NCBI GenBank assembly: GCA_036501845.1
Contig: DASXZO010000085.1
Location: forward strand, 1-32,180
Direction of reading: 5' to 3'
DNA: 32,180 nucleotides
From: JBBREP01 sp036501845
GTDB lineage: Bacteria; Actinomycetota; Acidimicrobiia; IMCC26256; PALSA-610
Shown: one piece after another, positions 1-7,814 of the stretch
Layout of the letters: each line of letters begins with the position of its first letter
How positions within the stretch are numbered: position 1 is the stretch's first letter
Translations under genes and position numbers: made by a program
The notes under the pieces: generated by a model
What the model was told of the DNA's origin: nothing
The model's input: only the letters and a program-made list of their open reading frames with translations
Databases searched by the model: none

Positions 1-27
1 GCAAGTCAAACGACGCACTCAGCAGGA

Positions 28-1272
28 CTAGTTACGCGGGACGTCCTTGAAGGGACGGTCCTTGTCGATGCGGATGTCGCCGGGGAGTCCGAGCACGCGC
101 TCGCCCATCACGTTGCGCTGCACCTGTTCGGTGCCGCCGCCGATGCGGATCGACCACTGACTCAAGAACACTTGTTGCCACGAGCCCTCGTGGGGCGCGT
201 CGCCGTCCATCAACATGCCGCGCGCGCCTTCGATCGCCATCAGCAGATCGCCGTCGAGCGCCACACGCTGCGACACGAAGAGCTTGATCACCGACGATTC
301 CGGGCCCGGCGGTCGACCCGACTTGGCCGCGGCGCGAGCGCGCAGGCCGAGCCACTTCACGAGCTCGAAACGTGTGTAGCACTTGGCGAGCTCTTGCCGC
401 ATCACCGCTTGGTCGGTCACACCGCATTCCTGCGCGAGCTCGTGGACGGCCTTGAAGTTCATGCCCCCGCCGCCGCCACCGATCATCGTGCGCTCGTTCA
501 TGAGCGTGCTGAGGGTGACGCGCCAGCCGTCATCGACGTCGCCGAGCACGTTGTCGGCGGGAATTCGCACATCGGTGAGGAACGTCTCGTTGAAGTGCGC
601 GTGGCCGGTGATCTGTTTCAGCGGCCTGGCGTCGATGCCCTGGGAATGCATGTCGACGAGGAAGTACGAGATGCCGCGGTGCTTGGGCACATCCCAGTTG
701 GTGCGGGCGAGCAGGATGCCCCAGTCGGCGTAGTGCGCGCCCGAGTTCCACACCTTCTGCCCGTTCACCACGAACTCGTCGCCGTCGCGGTCGGCACGAG
801 TGGTGAGGCCCGCGAGGTCGGAACCGGCACCCGGCTCCGAGAACAGCTGGCACCACAGGTAGTCGCCCGACAGGATCTTGGGCAGGAAGTGCTGCTTCTG
901 CTCCTCGGTGCCGTGCGCCATGATCGTGGGCGCCACCATCTGTGTGGCCACGCTGAAAAAGCCCACCGACACCGCGAACTTCGACTCCTCCTGAGCAAAG
1001 ATGCGCGCGTGCTTCTGGCTCAGCCCGAGCCCGCCGTACTCCTTGGGCCACGTGATGCCGGCCCAGCCGTTGTCATAGAGCGTGCGCTGCCACTTGCGGC
1101 TCGCGGCCACGTGGGCGAGCTCGGTCTCGGTGCTCGTGTCGGTGTTCCCGAGCGTGGTGCGCAGGTCGGTGTTCCCGACCTTGGGCTTGGCGAACTTCTC
1201 GAGAAACGCTCGCGCCCGAGCGCGGAAGTCCGCTTCCTCGGCCGATTCTTCGACCACCACCTGCTGCGCCAA
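28..1272 (-). CDS. Acyl-CoA dehydrogenase family protein (FadE-like)
   Basis: A 414-residue FAD-dependent acyl-CoA dehydrogenase expected to introduce the alpha,beta double bond into a cytoplasmic acyl-CoA and pass electrons to an electron-transfer flavoprotein. The family signature FSEPGAGSDLAGL is in the middle domain, and the C-terminal signature GGGTEQVQRNVMGERVLGLP closes the protein; length is normal. The start is TTG at 1272, chosen because GAGGAG lies about 8 nt upstream on the minus strand. It is the last of four minus-strand genes, 42 nt after the SDR stop, so it is probably co-transcribed with ferredoxin, hydrolase and SDR. The substrate cannot be read from sequence; actinobacterial paralogues act on fatty acids, sterol side chains or branched acyl-CoAs. 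Family certain, substrate unknown. Confidence 0.93.
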   Translation of the reverse strand: MAQQVVVEESAEEADFRARARAFLEKFAKPKVGNTDLRTTLGNTDTSTETELAHVAASRKWQRTLYDNGWAGITWPKEYGGLGLSQKHARIFAQEESKFAVSVGFFSVATQMVAPTIMAHGTEEQKQHFLPKILSGDYLWCQLFSEPGAGSDLAGLTTRADRDGDEFVVNGQKVWNSGAHYADWGILLARTNWDVPKHRGISYFLVDMHSQGIDARPLKQITGHAHFNETFLTDVRIPADNVLGDVDDGWRVTLSTLMNERTMIGGGGGGMNFKAVHELAQECGVTDQAVMRQELAKCYTRFELVKWLGLRARAAAKSGRPPGPESSVIKLFVSQRVALDGDLLMAIEGARGMLMDGDAPHEGSWQQVFLSQWSIRIGGGTEQVQRNVMGERVLGLPGDIRIDKDRPFKDVPRN

Positions 1273-1302
1273 CGCGCTACTCCTCGCTCTGGATGACGAG
1301 AA

Positions 1303-1318
1303 CTGACGTTACTGTCAG
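1303..1318. promoter_or_regulatory. Inverted repeat CTGAC-N6-GTCAG between SDR and acyl-CoA dehydrogenase
   Basis: Two perfect 5-bp arms, CTGAC (1303-1307) and GTCAG (1314-1318), surround GTTACT in the 42-nt gap before the acyl-CoA dehydrogenase; the right arm overlaps the SDR stop codon. The shape resembles a TetR-family operator, which often controls such operons, but it could be a short mRNA hairpin or chance. Confidence 0.3.
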
Positions 1319-2097
1319 CCGAAGAGCAGGGCGTAGTTGGCGCCGCGGCGGAGATGGTGGCCGCCATCGACCGGCACACACACGCCGGTGATCCACGACG
1401 ACTCGGGGCCGACGAGGAAACGCACCGCCGCGGCCACGTCGTCGACGTTGCCCACCCGCTCGAGCGGCATGTTCGCGTGGTAGTCGTCGAGCAGCTTGCC
1501 ACCCGCGGTGATCGGCGCCATCAACTCGTCGGCGATGATGCCCGGCTGCACCACGTTCACGCGCACACCGTCACCACCCCACTCCTCGGCCGCGTACCGG
1601 CACAGCATCTCGATACCGGCCTTCGACGCGCCGTACGCGGGCAGGTAGCGGTGCGGGAAGTGTCCGGCACCCGACGACATGCCGACGATGGCGCCGCCCG
1701 ACGGCGACTGCGCGCGCATCTGCTGCGCGGCGTGCTTGATGGTGAGGAACGTGCCAGTGAGATTCACGTCGACGGTGGCGCGGAACGCCTCGATGTCGGC
1801 GTCGGCGATCGGGCCCATGTGGAGCGAACCACCGGCGTTGGCGAACACGATGTCGAGACGCCCAGTGGGCTCGGCGGCGAACGCGATCGCCGCAGCGATC
1901 TGGTCTTCGTCGGTGACGTCGGCGGCGATACACCGAGCGCCGTGGCCGATCTCGGCCACCGCGCTCGTGAGCTTCGCTTCGGTGCGCCCGCAGATGGTGA
2001 CCGCAGCGCCGTCGCGCGCGAGCAATGACGCGGCTGCCAAACCGATGCCGCTGCCACCGCCCGTGACCAGCGCGGTGCGTCCCTCGATGCCGCTCAT
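1315..2097 (-). CDS. SDR family NAD(P)-dependent oxidoreductase
   Basis: A 260-residue classical short-chain dehydrogenase/reductase, a soluble Rossmann-fold enzyme oxidising or reducing a hydroxyl/keto group with NAD(P). The cofactor motif TGGGSGIG is at residues 12-19, NAG follows strand 4, and the catalytic Tyr/Lys are in YGASK. The C-terminal ITGVCVPVDGG is typical. Its ATG overlaps the TGA stop of the upstream hydrolase as ATGA, so translation is probably coupled. Next to an acyl-CoA dehydrogenase it may act on a 3-hydroxyacyl-CoA or an alcohol released by the hydrolase; that is inference from position. Length and motifs are intact. Confidence 0.93.
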   Translation of the reverse strand: MSGIEGRTALVTGGGSGIGLAAASLLARDGAAVTICGRTEAKLTSAVAEIGHGARCIAADVTDEDQIAAAIAFAAEPTGRLDIVFANAGGSLHMGPIADADIEAFRATVDVNLTGTFLTIKHAAQQMRAQSPSGGAIVGMSSGAGHFPHRYLPAYGASKAGIEMLCRYAAEEWGGDGVRVNVVQPGIIADELMAPITAGGKLLDDYHANMPLERVGNVDDVAAAVRFLVGPESSWITGVCVPVDGGHHLRRGANYALLFG

Positions 2098-2999
2098 AGG
2101 GCGAGATGCTTGCGCAGGAACTCGGCGATGTCGTCGACCCCCGCGTCGCCTTCAGGAGTGATGCCGGCAAACGCGGGGAACACGTGGATCATCTCCGGAT
2201 ACACCTCGAGCCGGCAGTCGACCCCCGCCTGTTGGGCGCGATCGGCGAACCCACGACTGTCGTCGAGCAGCGTCTCACACTCGCCGACCATCACGAACAG
2301 CGGCGGTAAGCCTTGGGGGTCGGCGAACAGCGGCGATGCGATCGGGTCGCGCGCGTCGGTGCCGGCGAGGAACCACTCGGCCATGCGGCGCAGGCCGGCC
2401 TCGGACACCATCGGGTCGACGTCGGCGAGCGTCCGCATCGTGTCGCCGCTCAGTGAAAGGTCGGTCCACGGCGAGATCGGCACGGCAGCCACCGGCAGCG
2501 GCACACCGCGATCACGCAGCAACATCAGGGTCGCGATCGTGAGGCCGCCGCCGGCGCTGTCACCCGCGATCGCGATGTGGTCGGGCGCGAAACCGGCGTC
2601 GAGCAGCCCCGTGTACGCGGCGACCGCGTCGTCGCTCGCGGCAGGATGCGGGTGCTCGGGCGCCAGCCGGTAGTCGGCGCTGAACACCGCGGCTCCGAGC
2701 GCGAGCGCCAGGCGCGTGGTGAGGTTGCGGTGCGTGTCGGGCGAGCCGATCACATAGCCGCCGCCGTGCAGGTAGAGCACCACGGTGTCGTCGGCGCGCG
2801 CCGCACCGTCAGGACGGTGCCACAAGCCTGTGACTCCGCCGATGGTGCGCTCGTCGACCGTCACACCCGGAAGTGGCGGGAGCAGCGAGGTGTCACCTTG
2901 CATCGCGGCACGCAGCTCCTCGGGGCTGCGGTCGGGTGCGTCGAGCTCGAGGTTCGAACGCAGGTAGTCGACGATGGCGTGAAAGGCCTCGCTCGCCAT
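2094..2999 (-). CDS. Alpha/beta hydrolase, hormone-sensitive-lipase (HSL) type esterase
   Basis: A 301-residue esterase/lipase of the bacterial HSL family, hydrolysing carboxylic esters. The oxyanion-hole motif HGGG is at about residues 78-81, the nucleophile Ser148 lies in GDSAGG, and the remaining triad members appear to be Asp246 and His272 (in MIHVFPAF). I start at ATG 2999 because the frame extends upstream only into the ferredoxin gene with arginine-rich, non-homologous sequence. The start lies 4 nt after the ferredoxin stop and the stop overlaps the SDR start by 4 nt, so it sits inside a compact operon. No signal peptide is visible, so it is probably cytoplasmic. Substrate unknown. Confidence 0.92.
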   Translation of the reverse strand: MASEAFHAIVDYLRSNLELDAPDRSPEELRAAMQGDTSLLPPLPGVTVDERTIGGVTGLWHRPDGAARADDTVVLYLHGGGYVIGSPDTHRNLTTRLALALGAAVFSADYRLAPEHPHPAASDDAVAAYTGLLDAGFAPDHIAIAGDSAGGGLTIATLMLLRDRGVPLPVAAVPISPWTDLSLSGDTMRTLADVDPMVSEAGLRRMAEWFLAGTDARDPIASPLFADPQGLPPLFVMVGECETLLDDSRGFADRAQQAGVDCRLEVYPEMIHVFPAFAGITPEGDAGVDDIAEFLRKHLAL

Positions 3000-3003
3000 G
3001 TCG

Positions 3004-3195
3004 TCAGCCCTCGATCGAGATCGCCTGCTTCGGGCAGAGGCGCACGGCTTCCTCCATTTTCGGTCGCATCGCCTCGGGCGGTTCTTCCTGCAGGATGTAC
3101 AAGAAGTCGTCGTCACGCACTTCGAACACGTCGGGCGCGATGCCCATGCACACGGCGTTGCTCTCGCAGCGGTCGAAGTCGACGATCACCTTCAT
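3004..3195 (-). CDS. Ferredoxin, probable [3Fe-4S] type
   Basis: A 63-residue electron carrier. Only three cysteine ligands are visible: Cys10 and Cys16 (C-x5-C, with Asn13 where a fourth ligand would be) and Cys54 in the C-terminal CP motif. This is the pattern of short actinobacterial [3Fe-4S] ferredoxins that commonly serve cytochrome P450s. The ATG at 3195 has a good GAGGTAG ribosome-binding site. It is the first gene of the operon with hydrolase, SDR and acyl-CoA dehydrogenase; a TAGGGT hexamer (minus strand, 3234-3239) may be its -10 box. No P450 is in the window, so its redox partner is either outside or belongs to this operon. Confidence 0.9.
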   Translation of the reverse strand: MKVIVDFDRCESNAVCMGIAPDVFEVRDDDFLYILQEEPPEAMRPKMEEAVRLCPKQAISIEG

Positions 3196-3289
3196 GGCTA
3201 CCTCGGTCGTTGGCGTTGTCGGGATCGTGATCGACCCTACTTCGGGGCGCTCGCCGGCCGCACCGGCCCCTCGGTAGGGTGCCGACCGG

Positions 3290-3383
3290 CCGAGCGACAA
3301 CGAGCCACCGACCTGCAACAGCGATGCCGGAGCGAGGGAAGGCCGACCGGCCCGTGAGCGAAGCGAGCAAGAGGTAGAAGATG
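3290..3383 (+). repeat. 94-bp repeat, copy A: leader, RBS and start codon of the dienelactone hydrolase gene
   Basis: This stretch matches, without gaps, the reverse complement of 28946-29039 at 81 of 94 positions. It ends exactly on the ATG of the dienelactone hydrolase gene and contains its ribosome-binding site (AGAGGTAGAAG before ATG). Two blocks are nearly invariant: CCGGAGCGAGGGAAGGCC and ACCGGCCCGTGAGCGAAGCG. The genes behind the two copies are unrelated, so similarity is confined to the leader. It lies between divergent genes (ferredoxin and dienelactone hydrolase). It may be a dispersed intergenic element or a shared regulatory leader. Confidence 0.85.
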
Positions 3384-4073
3384 CGCATCTACGAGGCAGT
3401 ACCCGAAGGCACCGCGCGCGGCGGCGTGATCGTGATCCAGGAAGCGTTCGGCGTGAACGAGCACATCGAGGACGTGACGCGCCGTTTCGCGGCGGCGGGG
3501 TATCACGCGGTGTCGCCGGCCCTCTACCACCGCCAGGGCGACCCCACCTTCGAGTACGGCCAATTCGACAAGCTCATCGAAGTGATGGGCGCGCTGTCGG
3601 ACGACACGATCCTCGAGGATCTCGACGGCGCGCGCGAGCGGCTCCACGAGCGCGGCTTCGCCGATCCCAACATCGGCGCGGTCGGTTTCTGCATGGGCGG
3701 CCGAGCGTCGTTCCTGCTCGCGGTGAACCGGGCGATCGGCGCGGCTGTTGGCTTCTACGGCGGCGGCATCGTCACGGCTCGCGCCCCGCAGTTCCCGGCG
3801 CTGGTCGGTCGCGTCAGCGAAATGAAGACGCCGTGGCTCGGCTTGTTCGGCGACGACGATGGATCGATCCCCGTCGACGACGTCGAGACGCTGCGGGGCG
3901 AGCTCAGCGCGCACGCGCCGGTCGACACCGAGATCGTGCGCTACGCGGGCGCCAAGCACGGCTTCCACTGCGACCTGCGGCCCGACTACAACGAGGCCGC
4001 GGCCAAGGACGGCTGGGCGCGCACGCTCACCTGGTTCGAGGCACACCTCGCGCCTGTTGCCGCCAACGCCTGA
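3381..4073 (+). CDS. Dienelactone hydrolase family protein
   Basis: A 230-residue cytoplasmic alpha/beta hydrolase of the dienelactone hydrolase family, which opens lactone rings in chloroaromatic breakdown and other small esters. The Cys-Asp-His triad is intact: Cys104 in GFCMGG, Asp160 in the GDDDGSIP segment and His193 in KHGFH; Glu21 in QEAFGVN matches the family residue that activates the cysteine. The start has a clear AAGAGGTAG ribosome-binding site, supplied by the 94-bp repeat. It is transcribed alone, divergent from the ferredoxin operon. Many family members are general hydrolases, so the natural substrate is open. Confidence 0.93.
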   Translation: MRIYEAVPEGTARGGVIVIQEAFGVNEHIEDVTRRFAAAGYHAVSPALYHRQGDPTFEYGQFDKLIEVMGALSDDTILEDLDGARERLHERGFADPNIGAVGFCMGGRASFLLAVNRAIGAAVGFYGGGIVTARAPQFPALVGRVSEMKTPWLGLFGDDDGSIPVDDVETLRGELSAHAPVDTEIVRYAGAKHGFHCDLRPDYNEAAAKDGWARTLTWFEAHLAPVAANA

Positions 4074-4142
4074 CCGCGGCGCCGCTCCGGCGCACTCGCC
4101 GATCTCATCCATTTGGACGATGCCGTCGGCGACGATGATCTC

Positions 4143-4148
4143 TACACT
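4143..4148 (+). promoter_or_regulatory. -10 box TACACT for the PKD-like lipoprotein gene
   Basis: TACACT ends 6 nt before the GTG at 4155, so the transcript probably begins at or next to the start codon. No ribosome-binding site is visible. The same spacing recurs at several other genes in the window. No clear -35 box. Confidence 0.45.
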
Positions 4149-4154
4149 CGACGA

Positions 4155-5096
4155 GTGGGGCAAAGCGGGCATGACACACTTTCACACCGCCTGATACTGC
4201 TTGTCGGCGCGTTGGCCCTGACCGGCTCGGCGTGTGCGGGAAGCTCCGCGAGTTCGAACCTGGGCCCCAGCCCCGCGCCCGCCACAATGGCATTCTCGGG
4301 GTCGGAGTCGTTCGCGAGCCACACCGCGGCGCCGGCCGACGACGGCGGCCACATCGGCCGGGGACCCCATGGCGGCACGCTCACGGTGGGCCTCACCGTG
4401 TCGCTCGACGGCGCGCCGGGCGTCCCCGCCGGCAGTTCGCACACGCCAAGCCCCTACCGGGTGGTGGCCACACCGGCTCGCGATCCCACGAGCCCGCTCG
4501 CCGGCCTGTGCAAGCCCGACGACGGCACCATGTGGGGCTGGACCTGGCGCGTGCAGGTGATCGACACCGTCACCAATGCCGTGGTGTCCGACGAACCCGA
4601 GTGCATCGCCTTTTCGCTTGCCGCCGGTCCACCGGGACCGGGCCCGGTGGGCACGACGCCGCCGACGATCGGCGAGATCTGGCGCACCGCGCACATTCCC
4701 GATCCGCCGCTCGAGTTGTCGCCCCCCGACGACGGTGTGACCGGTCTCGCCACGTGGATGTGGTCGTCGAGCCCCGACACGATCGCGATCGACGCCACGC
4801 TCGACGGCTGGACGGTGCGCGGCGTCGCGCGCCGTGCCGCGTTCGTCTTCGACGCCGGCGACGGCGACGGTGGCGCGGTGCAACGCGGCAGTGGCGGGAG
4901 CGAAGGCGCGCCGGCCCTGACGCACATGTACGAGCGCAAGGGCACCTACCGCGTCGCCGTCGGCACCATGTGGACGGCCACCGTGGCGATGACGGGACCG
5001 GGCCTGGAGGCACGCGCCACGTCGATCGGTACGGCGTGGCTCACCGTGTCGGGCGACTATCCGGTGATCGAAGTGCGCAGCAACCTCACCGGCTGA
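4155..5096 (+). CDS. Putative secreted lipoprotein with PKD-like domain
   Basis: About 313 residues from the GTG at 4155. The N-terminus has a short charged stretch, a hydrophobic core (LILLVGALAL) and GSAC followed by a Ser/Gly/Pro-rich linker, so it is probably an exported lipoprotein, although the residue at -3 of the proposed lipobox is Gly rather than Leu. The C-terminal third contains FDAGDGDGG followed by LTHMYERKGTYRVAV, which fits the D-G-D...H-Y...G-T-Y pattern of PKD domains seen in surface proteins. The middle region has two cysteines that could form a disulfide. A TTG at 4113 is an alternative start, but the promoter evidence favours 4155. No function can be assigned. Confidence 0.8.
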   Translation: MGQSGHDTLSHRLILLVGALALTGSACAGSSASSNLGPSPAPATMAFSGSESFASHTAAPADDGGHIGRGPHGGTLTVGLTVSLDGAPGVPAGSSHTPSPYRVVATPARDPTSPLAGLCKPDDGTMWGWTWRVQVIDTVTNAVVSDEPECIAFSLAAGPPGPGPVGTTPPTIGEIWRTAHIPDPPLELSPPDDGVTGLATWMWSSSPDTIAIDATLDGWTVRGVARRAAFVFDAGDGDGGAVQRGSGGSEGAPALTHMYERKGTYRVAVGTMWTATVAMTGPGLEARATSIGTAWLTVSGDYPVIEVRSNLTG

Positions 5097-5174
5097 CGTC
5101 CGCGCCTCGTTGGCCGGTGACCTTGGTCACGAGGGCCGATCGGCCCATTCCGCGGCGAGCGCCGAAGCTGCACG

Positions 5175-5264
5175 ATGCTCGGCATGGCAGGGATCATCCT
5201 CGTCGCCGCGCTGCTCGCCGCCGTGCTCGGCAGCACCCTCGCGGCGGCCCGCCTCGGTCGCTAG
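5175..5264 (+). CDS. Possible 29-residue single-span membrane peptide
   Basis: A short reading frame encoding MLGMAGIILVAALLAAVLG then STLAAARLGR: one hydrophobic segment followed by a basic tail, the usual layout of small membrane proteins. A second ATG at 5184 would give 26 residues. It lies in the gap between the PKD-like lipoprotein and the convergent propeller lipoprotein. There is no convincing ribosome-binding site, and alanine/leucine-rich frames arise easily in GC-rich DNA, so it may be spurious. Confidence 0.3.
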   Translation: MLGMAGIILVAALLAAVLGSTLAAARLGR

Positions 5265-5293
5265 CAACTCGGCGCAGACGTACGCGGCGATCG

Positions 5294-6400
5294 TTACCAG
5301 CCGAGGTTGTCGACCATGAGGTTGCCGCCGGAGAGTTCGGCAATCGTGTGCAGCGTGCCGTCGGTGTCGATGATGACCTTCGTGATCGGTTCGGTGCCGC
5401 GCGCCTCAGCGCAGAACTGGTACGTGCTGGTGATGAGGTCGCCGTTGGTGTCGGCGGCGATCGAGGCGCCGCCGTCGCAGCGTCCGAGCGGGGTGCGGCC
5501 GAGTGCCGCGAGCCGCGCGTTGTAGCGGATGAGTCGGATTGGCCCGGTGATCCCGGGCTGGGGACCGCAGACTTCGATCGCGGCGTAACCATGCGAGGTG
5601 GTTGTCACGGCGTTCGGCTCGCAGCCCGGATCGTTGCGCACCACCCTCCCTTGGAATCCTGGCTGCGGGCGGCCGGCGTCGACGAGCACGAGCTGCGATG
5701 TGTGGGGCTGTTCGCACATGCCATAGCCGTCGTCCGGGGAGTGCGCGTCGAAGGACGCGCCGTACACCGCGACGAGGTGACGCCCATCGGCACTCCATTG
5801 CTGGTCTGTGAGCAGATGGCAGGGAGCCGCTTGCTTCCCGATCGAAAACTGATGACGCGTACGCAGGTCCATCACCTGCAGCCAGTTGTTGAAATATCCG
5901 TTCGCGCATCCACTCATGCTGAACGCGATTCGGCTGCCATCCGGTGACGGGACGGCATCGTCGATGAGTTCGTTGTCGTTGCCGCGCAGCACGACGTCGA
6001 TCTTCCGGGTCGCAAGATCGAGGCGCATCACGTCGCTGCTGCACGAGTGCGCACGCGGGCCGCAGCCCGCGATGTCGCTCGTGCACGAGGGACCTTCGGA
6101 CGTGGTGATCCACACGTGGCGGCGATCCGGATCGAGCGAAAGCGACGGAGCGAGAGGAGCTTTGATCCGGTACACGACTTCGACGACCCGATCGGTTCGC
6201 GCGTCCGAGATCGCGACGACGGATCCGCCGGCGTCCTGGCGCAACGAGACGAAGCGCGACGGCCCCAAGCGGAGTCCCGCCGCGGCCTGCGGGGCGTCTG
6301 TGGTCGACGGGAGCCGAGGATTCGTATTCGAAGCCGCGCTCCCGCAACCGGCGAAGACGCAGGCCAGCACTCCGACGCACGCCGGACGAATGCTCTTCAC
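5294..6400 (-). CDS. Putative lipoprotein with beta-propeller (TolB/WD40-like) fold
   Basis: A 368-residue exported protein. The GTG start is followed by a basic n-region, a hydrophobic stretch (ACVGVLACVF) and the lipobox FAGC, so it is probably membrane-anchored outside the cell. The mature part contains repeats of the TolB/WD40 type, such as VPSPDGSRIAFSM and WSADGRHLVAVYG, which form propeller blades, and about ten further cysteines that could make disulfides. It starts 52 nt after the crotonase stop, with no clear ribosome-binding site, so co-transcription with the dehydrogenase operon is uncertain. Ligand and role are unknown. Confidence 0.82.
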   Translation of the reverse strand: MKSIRPACVGVLACVFAGCGSAASNTNPRLPSTTDAPQAAAGLRLGPSRFVSLRQDAGGSVVAISDARTDRVVEVVYRIKAPLAPSLSLDPDRRHVWITTSEGPSCTSDIAGCGPRAHSCSSDVMRLDLATRKIDVVLRGNDNELIDDAVPSPDGSRIAFSMSGCANGYFNNWLQVMDLRTRHQFSIGKQAAPCHLLTDQQWSADGRHLVAVYGASFDAHSPDDGYGMCEQPHTSQLVLVDAGRPQPGFQGRVVRNDPGCEPNAVTTTSHGYAAIEVCGPQPGITGPIRLIRYNARLAALGRTPLGRCDGGASIAADTNGDLITSTYQFCAEARGTEPITKVIIDTDGTLHTIAELSGGNLMVDNLGW

Positions 6401-6452
6401 GGCCGATGAGACGTAGCGCGCCCCGATTCGGTTCCCGGACGCCGGATGTGGA

Positions 6453-7277
6453 TCAGCCGGTGATCTGGGCGCGGCCGCGCTCGACGATCGCCATGCGCTT
6501 GCGCTCGATCTCGGCCGGATCGAAGCCGGCGCCTTCCCACGCGCGCGACACCTCGCCCTCGATCCGCCAGCCTTCGGCGACCGTGGCGTCGCTCACGTCG
6601 CGATACGTCGCGAGCATCTGGCGCACCGCACGCTGGTCGATCGAGATGCAGTCGGCCGCGAGCGTGTGGCATCGCGACAGCAGCTCCTCGTGCGGCACCA
6701 CTTCGTTCACGAGATTCCATTCGTACGCGGTGCGGGCGTCGATGAAGTTGCCGGTGACGCTCATCTGGCGAGCCCGCGCCACGCCGATCCGCTGCGCGAG
6801 CAACACGGTGAGACCCCAACCCGGCATCACGCCGACGCGCGCGTGCGTGTCGGCAAAGCGCGCTCGTTCTGACGCGATCAGGAAGTCGCAATTGAGCGCG
6901 ACCTCGAAGCCACCGGTGACGGCGACACCGTTGATCGCACCGATCAACAGCTTGTTGTGCGGTCCGAGCGCGCCGCGCCACGACTCGCGGCGCTCGCGCG
7001 CGTTGCGTGCGTCGCCAGCACCGACATCGGCGAAACCTTCGCCCGCTTCGCGCGTCGCGCCTGATCCGAACTCCTTCAGGTCGACGCCGGCGCTGAACGC
7101 CGGATCGGCACCGGTGAGGATCATCACGTCGACGCCGTCGTCGGCCTCGCACTGCGCGATCGCGGCAGGAAGCGCGGCCCGCACGGCCCGGTTGAGCGCG
7201 TTGCGAGCTTCCGGCCGGTTGATCGTGATCAACGCGACCCGGTCGCTCACGTCGAGCAGCACCGGCGAGTCAGTCAT
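6453..7277 (-). CDS. Crotonase / enoyl-CoA hydratase family protein (one catalytic Glu replaced)
   Basis: A 274-residue crotonase-fold protein. The oxyanion-hole region and first catalytic glutamate are present in GGFEVALNCD, equivalent to Glu144 of rat enoyl-CoA hydratase. At the second position (rat Glu164, normally in a PE-x-x-x-G motif) the sequence reads ADTHARVGVMP, so Glu is replaced by His. Ordinary hydration usually uses both, so the enzyme may do another crotonase reaction or use an altered mechanism. AGGA lies about 11 nt before the ATG. It follows the 164-aa hypothetical gene by 18 nt and the alcohol dehydrogenase before that, probably one operon for a CoA-ester pathway. Confidence 0.9.
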   Translation of the reverse strand: MTDSPVLLDVSDRVALITINRPEARNALNRAVRAALPAAIAQCEADDGVDVMILTGADPAFSAGVDLKEFGSGATREAGEGFADVGAGDARNARERRESWRGALGPHNKLLIGAINGVAVTGGFEVALNCDFLIASERARFADTHARVGVMPGWGLTVLLAQRIGVARARQMSVTGNFIDARTAYEWNLVNEVVPHEELLSRCHTLAADCISIDQRAVRQMLATYRDVSDATVAEGWRIEGEVSRAWEGAGFDPAEIERKRMAIVERGRAQITG

Positions 7278-7295
7278 GGCGTGGTCCTCGTCCCG

Positions 7296-7790
7296 TCATT
7301 CGAAAAACGTGATCTCGCCGTCGCTGGCGTCGAGCACCGCCTGCACGGCCACGTGCAGCAAAGCGTGGAGCTGTTCGAAGCGCTCGGCCTCCGGGTCGGC
7401 GGCATCGACGTCGTCCACCACGTCGGGCGCACCCTCGTCGAGTGCGGCGAAGGCCGCGTCCCAGTCGATCTGTTCGGCTTGCACGCGTAGGCGCATCACC
7501 GGTGCCTGCACGAGCGCGCGCGTCAGGTCTTGCACCATCGTGACTACCACGTCTGTGCTCGTACGCACTCCGGGTGTGGAGAGCAGGTGCAACGCCTGGA
7601 GCTTGCGCATTGCGAACGCCGCGATCATCGTGGGATCACCGAGCTCGCGCACCGCGCCCTCGGAGTCGACGGCCGACACGTCGACGTCGATCGACGGCGG
7701 CACCGAGAACCAGCGTTGCAACGTGACGAACAGCTCCGTGGTCACGTCGTGCAGCGCGAGCAGTTCAGGCGGCTTGGGCACGACCTCCAT
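7296..7790 (-). CDS. Conserved-looking hypothetical protein, 164 aa
   Basis: I do not recognise this protein. It is soluble, acidic and predicted mostly helical, with few aromatic residues, no cysteines and no signal peptide or membrane segment. It has an acidic Asp/Ala segment (APDVVDDVDAADPEAE) near residue 130 and ends in EITFFE. Codon use matches the neighbours and it is tightly placed, 24 nt after the alcohol dehydrogenase stop and 18 nt before the crotonase start, so it is very likely a real gene of the same operon. It could be a small accessory or regulatory protein for the pathway; nothing in the sequence decides this. Confidence 0.78.
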   Translation of the reverse strand: MEVVPKPPELLALHDVTTELFVTLQRWFSVPPSIDVDVSAVDSEGAVRELGDPTMIAAFAMRKLQALHLLSTPGVRTSTDVVVTMVQDLTRALVQAPVMRLRVQAEQIDWDAAFAALDEGAPDVVDDVDAADPEAERFEQLHALLHVAVQAVLDASDGEITFFE

Positions 7791-7814
7791 CGTGAGCGAC
7801 TCGACCGGCCCGGC

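Noticed and set aside
3237..4172. A plus-versus-minus shadow frame whose C-terminus resembles a frame ending near 29095
   Set aside because: The similarity (HLLPL-x-RFAHGPVGLPSLR) is explained by the 94-bp DNA repeat, not by a shared protein.
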